Source of the DNA: an uncultured Eubacterium sp.
GTDB lineage: Bacteria; Bacillota_A; Clostridia; Lachnospirales; Lachnospiraceae
Assembly (NCBI GenBank): GCA_947653505.1
Contig: CANTHI010000021.1
Coordinates: 1 to 16,332 of the forward strand
DNA length: 16,332 nucleotides
Reading direction: 5' to 3'
A program made the translations under genes and the position numbers. Within the stretch, counting starts at the first letter, position 1. Each line of letters opens with the position of its first letter. A model generated the notes under the pieces. It had not been told where the DNA came from and did not search any database. It saw only the letters and a program-made list of their open reading frames with translations. This document shows, piece after piece, positions 8,277 to 14,242 of the stretch.

Positions 8277-8528
8277 CTCATTTTCCTGGTTCCGCTAATT
8301 CATCCAGTTTTTCTGATTCTGTTGGATTCCTGGTTCATCCCGGTTCTGCTGGTTTCCCTGATCCATCCGGTTTCCCTGATTCCGGACAGCTTCCTGTCTC
8401 ATTCCGGTTTCTTTTTTTGCCAGGTTTCCTGGTTCATCCCGGTTCTGCTGGTTTCCCTGTTCCATCCGGCTTTTCTGGTTATGCTCATCTGGCTGGTTTC
8501 CCTGTTTCTGCTGGTTTCCCTCCGGCTT
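8141..8528. repeat. Degenerate tandem repeat array, 18-bp unit, from the GT2 stop into the hldE 5' end
   Basis: The plus-strand unit is close to CCTGATTCATTCCGTTTT. Four nearly regular 18-bp copies lie at 8141-8158, 8159-8176, 8177-8194 and 8195-8212. More diverged copies and 9-10 base partial units (CTGCTGGTTTCC-like) fill the rest up to the GT2 stop codon. One 34-bp block is perfectly duplicated at 8327-8360 and 8426-8459, a 99-base period. Read on the minus strand, the array encodes Q/N-rich peptides (QENRMN, GNQQNRDEP) in the hldE frame. Most copies also look like a ribosome binding site plus start codon (AGGAAAACAGAATG). The array fills the whole 252-base gap between the two genes. The 18-base unit preserves frame, so copy number could change without frameshift. 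Confidence 0.92.
8295..8465 (-). other. Q/N-rich open frame inside the repeat array (56 codons), coding status doubtful
   Basis: Between the GT2 stop (8529-8531) and a TAG at 8295-8297 the minus strand is open for 77 codons in the same frame as both flanking genes. From the first in-frame ATG (8463-8465) it would give a 56-residue, very hydrophilic peptide made of GNQQNRDEP-type repeats with no recognisable domain. The other two minus frames are interrupted by TGA codons. Upstream of this ATG I see no good ribosome binding site. It may be only a by-product of repeat expansion. Alternatively it may be a remnant of a longer hldE N-terminus or of a former linker between the GT2 and HldE proteins. 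I do not claim it is an expressed gene. Confidence 0.25.
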
Positions 8529-9575
8529 TCACAGGCGCCGGACCGGCTGCACATTTCTTCTATATCTGTCTGTGATGCTTTTAAGCAGCTTCATGCACAT
8601 ATATTTTTCTTTCCGCAGGGAATATTCTGCGGCGGCATAAAACAGCCTGCGGAAAAATGATTTTCCAAAAGGAATCCCGCAGACGCCTGCCGGATCCGGT
8701 ACATGTTCCACATAAACGTCCCGAAGCCCGGCCAGCAGCTTTCCGCTGTAGTCCCCATCGCTTCTGAAATACAGATTGCACAGCTCCCGCAGGGCATAAT
8801 TTCCATACATCCGGTATGCGCTGCTTCCAGATGAAAATCCGCACAGCCGCGAGATTATCTGCATTCTGTGCGCATATCCGCCTACAGGATCCGGATCGTA
8901 TTTCGTGGAAGTACTGGTTCCGTCCCGCCGCCTGTAAGCATATACGACCTGTGGGATTGTATGGATCTTTTTGCAGTAAAAGCCATAACAGATATTAAAC
9001 AGCACGTCTTCCATGCCCATTGCCAGCTATTCGTCAAAACGGATTCCGTGCACGTTCACCAGCTCCTTTTTGTACATGCAGTTCCATACATGCTGGGATG
9101 ACGCGTCATTCTCCTGGTTAAACAAAAATCCATACCGTTCCGTCTCCGTCTCCAGCAGCCTGTCCGCATACCGGCAGATTCTGCGTCTGACCGTTCTGCC
9201 CGAGGCATCGGCAGCCTCCAGCTTTTTTCCTCCGACTGCCAGATCTACGTCCCCGGCCATGCCATCCATAAGGGCCGCCAGCCAGTTTCTGCCTGTCGTA
9301 TCGTCCTGATCCGCAAAGGCAAGATATTTCCCGGACGCTTTTGCAATCCCGTAGTTTCTGGCGCTGCTGATCCCGCCGTTTGACTTTCTAACCAGCCGGA
9401 TCCTGCGGTCTTTGCGTGCCTCACGCATAACGATGGCTGCCCCGTCGTCTGCTGAGCCGTCGTCGACCACCAGCAGTTCCCAGTCCGGAAAAGTCTGGGC
9501 ACGAATCCGCAGCAGGGTATGCCGGATAAATGGCTGTCCGTTGTACAGGGGCAGAATAATACTTACTGCGGGCAT
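8529..9575 (-). pseudogene. Family 2 glycosyltransferase interrupted by an in-frame amber codon
   Basis: Read through a single TAG at 9027-9029, this frame gives a normal-length GT2 enzyme of 348 codons. The first 182 codons hold the nucleotide-binding half: VSIILPLYNGQPFI, LLVVDDGSADDG, KSNGGISSARNYGI and the metal-binding FADQDD motif (89-92), up to GIRFDE. After the TAG the same frame continues with LAMGMEDVLFNICYGFYCKK, whose Glu-Asp (codons 189-190) is the expected catalytic-base region, then YAYRRRDGTST and a helical tail ending in TGA at 8529. Without readthrough the product lacks the catalytic Glu-Asp and is probably inactive. A GGAG site precedes the start, which overlaps the GT9 gene by 13 bases. 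The flanking sequence shows no other damage, so this is a recent nonsense mutation, a sequencing error or suppressed readthrough. Confidence 0.85.
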
Positions 9576-10792
9576 GGCATGGCTCCTTTCCGGTCCGCTG
9601 GAATTTCCGGTCCGGATAAATGGCCGGCGGACTCTGCAGACAGGTATGTTTCATATACCTGACGGACAGTTATCTTTTTCAGACAGGTACCAGAGCCATA
9701 GCGGGCCGGACAGGCTGTCCGAAAGCATGGCTTGCACGGCAGGGAATCGTCTGAAAATACAAAAACCCGGTCCTTTGCATATGGCCTTGCAAACGCAGGC
9801 TCTACCGGGCCAAAGATCACAAATACCGTTACCCCGTACGCACGTGCAAGATGCCCGGCACTGCTGTCATTGCATATGACCGCATGGCACAGGGCCAGTC
9901 TTTGCATATACCGCGCAAGCCCGGTCCGGATAACCACTGCCTGCGCACCGTGTGCCCTGACAGCCTTTGCCGTCTTTTCTGCCGCTTCCGTTTCTCCCGG
10001 ACCTTCAAAAACGAGAAATGCCCTCCGGCCGGAATCCCGGGCCAGCCTTGCTGCGAGCTCTTCAAAACCGTCCCACTGCTTGATCTGTAAGCCTGCACCC
10101 GGATGAATCCCTATGATCCGTTTTCCCTCAAGTCCATGTCTGCGGATAAACGCTTTGTTTTCTTCCTTCTGCGCCGCGTTCAGCGACAGCTGCGGATAAC
10201 GGTCCGCCCGGTATAACCTGCAGCCTGCCTGTTTTGCAAAATACAGCCGCTCTTCTACAAGATGTACCGTCTTTTGCGGCGGCAGCAGCACATCAGTCAG
10301 CAGATACTCCCCGCCGGTATAACGGTAGCCCGCTTTCCGGTCTGCATGGCAGACATGCAGAAAAAAGAGATAACGCAGATCCCCGCGCGGCTCCAGCGCA
10401 AGATCATACTGCTTTGTGTTTACCTGCCTGAGCGTCTGCCGCAGCTTTCTGTGTCTTTTGAGCATTGCCAGAGGAGAAGCAAACGCCTCCGTGTCCATAA
10501 AAATCAGCCGGTCAGCCAGCCCCTGCCCCTTTAAGACTGCCTCTGCCCATCTGCCGCAGACAACAGTAATCTTTGCCGCGGGCGCGTTTCTTCTGAGTGT
10601 CTTTAGAAACGGAATGGACATGACGATATCGCCAATCCTTCCGGCCTCTATCACCAGTATGCTCTCCATATCCGGTATATTCAGAGGCTGTGCGGCCACC
10701 TTTTTTTTGAGCTGTTCATGAAAAAAAACAGACAAAACGGCATCTGCCAGTTTCACATATTTTGTTTTTTCCGGATTAAATTTCTGCATCAT
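9563..10792 (-). CDS. Family 9 glycosyltransferase, heptosyltransferase-like
   Basis: A GT-B enzyme of 409 residues in the ADP-heptose:LPS heptosyltransferase family (WaaC/WaaF/WaaQ type). The N-terminal domain opens with SILVIEAGRIGDIVMSIPFL and KTLRRNAPAAKITVV, the standard GT9 acceptor-side start. The C-terminal domain has RIIGIHPGAGLQIKQWDGFE and the donor-binding run ICNDSSAGHLARAYGVTVFV, IFGPVEP. A late Cys cluster (PCKPCFRTACPARYGSGTCL) is seen in many GT9 proteins. It should transfer a heptose, probably from the ADP-heptose made by its neighbours, onto a lipid-linked intermediate; the donor is inferred from context. The frame is open up to 10927, but the ATG pair at 10792/10789 fits better: it overlaps the gmhA stop by 17 bases and precedes the conserved region at the usual distance. 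The ribosome binding site is weak, suggesting translational coupling. Confidence 0.9.
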   Translation of the reverse strand: MMQKFNPEKTKYVKLADAVLSVFFHEQLKKKVAAQPLNIPDMESILVIEAGRIGDIVMSIPFLKTLRRNAPAAKITVVCGRWAEAVLKGQGLADRLIFMDTEAFASPLAMLKRHRKLRQTLRQVNTKQYDLALEPRGDLRYLFFLHVCHADRKAGYRYTGGEYLLTDVLLPPQKTVHLVEERLYFAKQAGCRLYRADRYPQLSLNAAQKEENKAFIRRHGLEGKRIIGIHPGAGLQIKQWDGFEELAARLARDSGRRAFLVFEGPGETEAAEKTAKAVRAHGAQAVVIRTGLARYMQRLALCHAVICNDSSAGHLARAYGVTVFVIFGPVEPAFARPYAKDRVFVFSDDSLPCKPCFRTACPARYGSGTCLKKITVRQVYETYLSAESAGHLSGPEIPADRKGAMPCPQ

Positions 10793-11486
10793 TGGATCTG
10801 TATGCCTTTCCAAAAAATCTTTCTTCCAGCATTGCGCACCAGCAATGGTATATCGGAAGGTGCAGCTCCTGTACCCGGTACGTCTCATCTGCCGGAACCC
10901 TGACTGCTGTCTGCGCCACTCTGACAAGCCCGCCGCCGTCAGCTCCTGTCAGTGCGATTACGGATATCCCCAGAGCTTTTGCCGTTACCGCCGCATTTAT
11001 GACATTTTTGCTGGCGCCAGATACAGAGATTCCAAGAAAGACGTCTCCGGCATTCCCAAGCCCGAGCATCTGCTGGGCAAAAATCCCGTCCCATCCGACA
11101 TCATTGCCATAAGCGGTTGCCAGCGGCCCGCTTCCATCCAGCGAAACGGCTGGCAGCGGCTGTTCCAGTCTCTCTGCCAGATAAACGCCCCATTCGGGAT
11201 CCGCATCGCGCAGTCCCATTGCAATTTCCGGACGCAGCGGACGGGGCAGGCGAAACCGCTTCATCAGCTCTGCCACAATATGTCCGGCATCCGCCGCGGA
11301 GCCTCCGTTTCCGGCAGTAAGCAGCTTTCCTCCATCTGCATACGATGCTTCCATGACAAAATATGCCTGTACGATCTCCTTACGGATCTCCTCCAGCACG
11401 GGGTATCGCCCTATGAGACTGCCAATATGCCGTTCCAGTGCGGGTTCCGGTTTTTTTCCGGTATCCTGATCCATTCCATTTTCCAT
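10776..11486 (-). CDS. gmhA: Sedoheptulose 7-phosphate isomerase (GmhA-like SIS-domain protein)
   Basis: A SIS-domain isomerase of 236 residues (E. coli GmhA is about 192). It should convert D-sedoheptulose 7-phosphate to D-glycero-D-manno-heptose 7-phosphate, the first step of the ADP-heptose pathway. The phosphate loop LLTAGNGGSAADAGHIVAEL contains His69 and Glu73, and VQELHLPIYH contains Gln206 and His214. These four match the zinc ligands/catalytic residues of GmhA (His61, Glu65, Gln172, His180 in E. coli). GISVSGASKNVI is the second sugar-phosphate loop. An insertion around residues 83-105 accounts for part of the extra length. The frame opens with GTG at 11495, but the ATG at 11486 has AGAGGG eight bases upstream. 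Its first codons (MENGMDQ) come from a fragment of the hldE repeat. A paralogous SIS isomerase is possible but less likely beside hldE and hldD. Confidence 0.9.
   Translation of the reverse strand: MENGMDQDTGKKPEPALERHIGSLIGRYPVLEEIRKEIVQAYFVMEASYADGGKLLTAGNGGSAADAGHIVAELMKRFRLPRPLRPEIAMGLRDADPEWGVYLAERLEQPLPAVSLDGSGPLATAYGNDVGWDGIFAQQMLGLGNAGDVFLGISVSGASKNVINAAVTAKALGISVIALTGADGGGLVRVAQTAVRVPADETYRVQELHLPIYHCWCAMLEERFFGKAYRSNDAEI
11465..11484. repeat. Isolated copy of the hldE-array repeat at the gmhA start
   Basis: The 20 plus-strand bases here (CCTGATCCATTCCATTTTCC) match 8141-8160 of the hldE array (CCTGATCCATTCTGTTTTCC) at 18 of 20 positions. Both lie at the beginning of a heptose-pathway gene, and both encode a minus-strand peptide of the type ENGMDQ/ENRMDQ. 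The two sites are about 3.3 kb apart. The match is short and could be chance in sequence with this composition, but the equivalent position in the two genes makes a shared origin plausible. Confidence 0.6.
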
Positions 11487-11501
11487 ATAAAACACCCTCT
11501 G

Positions 11502-12269
11502 CTACACACTACAGCTGAAAAAATACTTGACCGCCTCAATGGTAATGCATTCGATCAGATACAGACGGCTGTAGCCATTTTTCCGATAACACCGGTACCG
11601 TTCCATACATCTGTGCCTGCATTGCGCAAAAGACTTCTGATTGCTGATCCCACCAAAGCGGAAATTGGCAAGCACCCTGTTCCTGACCACGATCTTCTTC
11701 CCTGCCCTGCGAAACCGCAAAAACAGGTCAAAATCATCATAAATACCGGTTCCCTTATAAAGCCCCATCTCTTCATACGCCTGTCTGGTAACAAACATGG
11801 TCGGATGGTTCCAGTGCCGGCTCGTGGCAAACCGGTCCAGCCGTGCATGCTTGATCCATGCACGTCCATCCCGGCGTATGATACGGACATCCGCATAAAA
11901 CATGTCATATGTTTTCTTCCGGTACATCCGGACGGCTGTCTCTGCCGCATCCGGCTCATACCAGTCATCGCTGTTAATCATCCCGATCAGAGTACCGGAC
12001 GCCCTGCGGATCCCTTTATTCATCGCGTCATAAATCCCACGGTCCGGCCCGCTCACGACGGTAAAGCGAATCCCCTTCCCGGCAAATTTTTTTTCGTACC
12101 GCCGGGCCACTGCCACGGTCCGGTCCGAAGACTGGCCGTCAAAAATCAGATATTCCAGATTCGGGTAAGTCTGGTTCAGCACTGACTCCACGGTCCGGCA
12201 GATCGTCTTTTCACTGTTATAAGCTACGGTAATAATGCTGACCAGCGGGTACGCATCTGATTCCATCAT
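11502..12269 (-). CDS. Family 2 glycosyltransferase (WcaE/PglI-type arrangement)
   Basis: A GT-A fold glycosyltransferase of 255 residues. It begins VSIITVAYNSEKTICRTVES, continues with LEYLIFDGQSSDRTV, then VSGPDRGIYDAMNKGIRRAS and the metal-binding MINSDDWYEP motif. The IYDAMNKG and NSDDWY pair is typical of capsule and colanic-acid GT2 enzymes. Later, IYDDFDLFLRFRRAG carries the likely catalytic acidic residues. It should add one sugar to the lipid-linked unit at the cytoplasmic membrane face; the donor is unknown. A GTG at 12290 is in frame, but the ATG at 12269 (followed by a second ATG) has GGGAGG upstream and starts closer to the first beta strand. The stop is TAG, and the codons after it are in frame with gmhA, 15 bases downstream. 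Confidence 0.9.
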   Translation of the reverse strand: MMESDAYPLVSIITVAYNSEKTICRTVESVLNQTYPNLEYLIFDGQSSDRTVAVARRYEKKFAGKGIRFTVVSGPDRGIYDAMNKGIRRASGTLIGMINSDDWYEPDAAETAVRMYRKKTYDMFYADVRIIRRDGRAWIKHARLDRFATSRHWNHPTMFVTRQAYEEMGLYKGTGIYDDFDLFLRFRRAGKKIVVRNRVLANFRFGGISNQKSFAQCRHRCMERYRCYRKNGYSRLYLIECITIEAVKYFFSCSV

Positions 12270-12296
12270 TCCAACTGCCCTCCCAGCCACTGTCTT

Positions 12297-14225
12297 TTAT
12301 TCTGCATCCCTGTCTGTTTCCGGGCAGACATACGCCGGAACGATCTCTCTGACAATCCGGCGGATATCGCGGCTGTCCTGATTTACGGCTTTTTTCAGTT
12401 CTTCCAGCTGCTGCCGGAACTTTTCTTCATCAAACCGGATTGGCCTGCCAATATGGATCAGATGATTTTGTGTATCCTGCAGTCCTTCTTCATCCATCAG
12501 CAGCTCTTCGTATAACTTTTCCCCCGGCCGCAGTCCGGTAAAGTGGATCTCGATATCTTCCCCGGCACGGTATCCCGACAGCCGGATCAGATTGTTTGCC
12601 AGATCCAGAATCCTGACCGGTTCGCCCATATCCAGCACAAAGATCTCTCCGCCTTTTGCATAGGCGCCTGCCTGCAGCACGAGAGCCACCGCCTCCGGAA
12701 TAGTCATGAAATACCGGATCACATCTGGATGGGTAACTGTTACCGGTCCTCCGGCTGCGATCTGTTTTTGAAACAGCGGAATGACGCTTCCGTTGCTGCC
12801 CAGCACATTTCCAAAACGTACTGCTACAAATTCCGTCTCATATTTGTGATCAGACATCTGGATGATCATCTCACAGATGCGCTTGGACGCTCCCATAATA
12901 TTCGTCGGATTTACCGCCTTATCCGTAGAAATCAGCACAAAACGCTTCACATCATACATTCCCGCCGCTTCCGCCGTCTTAAAAGTACCAAACACATTAT
13001 TTTTGACCGCTTCATTCGGGCTGTCTTCCATAAGCGGGACGTGTTTATGTGCGGCCGCATGATATACAACCGCGGGACGGTAGGTTTCCATGATCGAACG
13101 GATACGGTGGGTATTCCGCACGGAACCAATGAGCGTTATGACATCCAGCTGCGGATAATCACGCTTTAGCTCCTGCTGAATCTCGTAAGCATTATTTTCA
13201 TAAATGTCCACGATCACAAGGCGGCCTGCCTCATGTTTTGCCAGCTGTCTGCAAAGCTCGCTCCCGATAGAGCCTCCCCCTCCTGTCACCAAAACGGTCT
13301 GTCCTCTGACGTAGCCCAGAATCTCATCCAGATTCACCTGAATCTGGTCCCTGCCGAGAAGATCCCCGATACTGACCTCCCGCAGCTGTGATACGCTCAC
13401 TTCCCCGTTGATCAGCTGATAGGTTCCAGGCAGAATCCTGAGCTCACATCCGGTCTGCTGGCAGATCTCCACAATCCGGCGCACGGATTTTTTCGGTGCG
13501 GATGGAAGCGCGATGATAATCTTTTGGATCCCATATTCACGGACTGCATCCGCGATCCGGCTGCTGCCGCCGACTACCGGACAGCCCTGAATGTATTTTC
13601 CCTGCTTGGCAGGACTGTCATCGATAAAGCACCGGACCTGCTGCGTCACATATTTACTCAGCCGCATTTCTTTTAAAATCGCGGCTCCCGCATCTCCGGC
13701 CCCGATCACCATGACATTCGCCGTGCCATCTTTGACAGAGCCATATCCGTTTCTGAAAAACCGGAAGAACCGGAAGCTGAACCGGATGCAGATCTCCAGT
13801 GCCATCAGCAGCAGAATATACAGCACATAATAGCTGCGCGGCATCTGCATACCCATCAGATGAATCCCGAAATACTGCAGGACACCTGAGATCCCGACGG
13901 CAAACGCCACACTGCACAGTTCCTGGACACTCGCATATTTCCACAGGCTCGTGTACAGCCGGAACAGATAAAACACAAAGACCGTACAGATCATATTGGC
14001 AGTCAGATAACGGTATGCGTTCTCAACATAGACAGGATCAATCTTAAAAAAGCTCATCTCATACCGGATCACCAGTGATAAAAAAGTGGACAGATAAACT
14101 GCCAGCAGATCAAATAACAGCAGCAGCGCCGCTTTTGCACGGATTCCGGCATCCCAGGACAGCCTTGTCTGCCGCACCTGCTGTCTCCTGTTTTTCTCCT
14201 CTTTGTTCATGTACTCCGTTTTCAT
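12297..14225 (-). CDS. pglF: Membrane-bound UDP-GlcNAc 4,6-dehydratase (PglF/CapD/WbpM family)
   Basis: A 642-residue protein with about four N-terminal transmembrane helices (residues roughly 30-155), a first Rossmann-like domain (VMVIGAGDAGAAILKEM, 171-187) and a C-terminal SDR dehydratase domain. The second cofactor site is TVLVTGGGGSIGSELCRQL (310-328). LISTDKAVNPTNIMGASKRI holds the Thr-Asp-Lys catalytic set (434-436) and Lys448; Met444 stands where most SDR enzymes have Tyr, as is usual in this family. FGNVLGSNGSVIPLFQKQI and LRPGEKLYEELL complete the signature. It should turn UDP-GlcNAc into UDP-2-acetamido-2,6-dideoxy-hexos-4-ulose, the substrate for the PglE-like aminotransferase encoded about 9 kb further along the operon. 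The ATG at 14225 follows GGGGAA and lies 17 bases after the Wzz-like gene. Confidence 0.93.
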   Translation of the reverse strand: MKTEYMNKEEKNRRQQVRQTRLSWDAGIRAKAALLLLFDLLAVYLSTFLSLVIRYEMSFFKIDPVYVENAYRYLTANMICTVFVFYLFRLYTSLWKYASVQELCSVAFAVGISGVLQYFGIHLMGMQMPRSYYVLYILLLMALEICIRFSFRFFRFFRNGYGSVKDGTANVMVIGAGDAGAAILKEMRLSKYVTQQVRCFIDDSPAKQGKYIQGCPVVGGSSRIADAVREYGIQKIIIALPSAPKKSVRRIVEICQQTGCELRILPGTYQLINGEVSVSQLREVSIGDLLGRDQIQVNLDEILGYVRGQTVLVTGGGGSIGSELCRQLAKHEAGRLVIVDIYENNAYEIQQELKRDYPQLDVITLIGSVRNTHRIRSIMETYRPAVVYHAAAHKHVPLMEDSPNEAVKNNVFGTFKTAEAAGMYDVKRFVLISTDKAVNPTNIMGASKRICEMIIQMSDHKYETEFVAVRFGNVLGSNGSVIPLFQKQIAAGGPVTVTHPDVIRYFMTIPEAVALVLQAGAYAKGGEIFVLDMGEPVRILDLANNLIRLSGYRAGEDIEIHFTGLRPGEKLYEELLMDEEGLQDTQNHLIHIGRPIRFDEEKFRQQLEELKKAVNQDSRDIRRIVREIVPAYVCPETDRDAE

Positions 14226-14242
14226 TCTGTTCCCCGTAGCGC

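Noticed and set aside
8141..8528. CRISPR array
   Set aside because: The units are 18 bp, diverged and directly adjacent, without unique spacers. The tract codes in frame with hldE and no cas gene is present.
8118..8660. Plus-strand 180-codon open frame rich in LIHPVFLI-type hydrophobic repeats
   Set aside because: It is the antisense reading of the 18-bp repeat array and the end of the GT2 gene. It has no ribosome binding site, and its apparent membrane-like repeats come only from complementing the Q/N codons.
9027..9029. Pyrrolysine (or other recoded amber) site
   Set aside because: No pyl genes or structural element are visible, GT2 enzymes are not known to use pyrrolysine, and another gene here (11502) ends normally in TAG. 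A nonsense mutation or sequence error is simpler.
10845..12185. Plus-strand 446-codon open frame
   Set aside because: It lies wholly antisense to gmhA and a clear GT2 gene, shows no family motifs, and is rich in Cys, His and Pro, as expected for a shadow frame.
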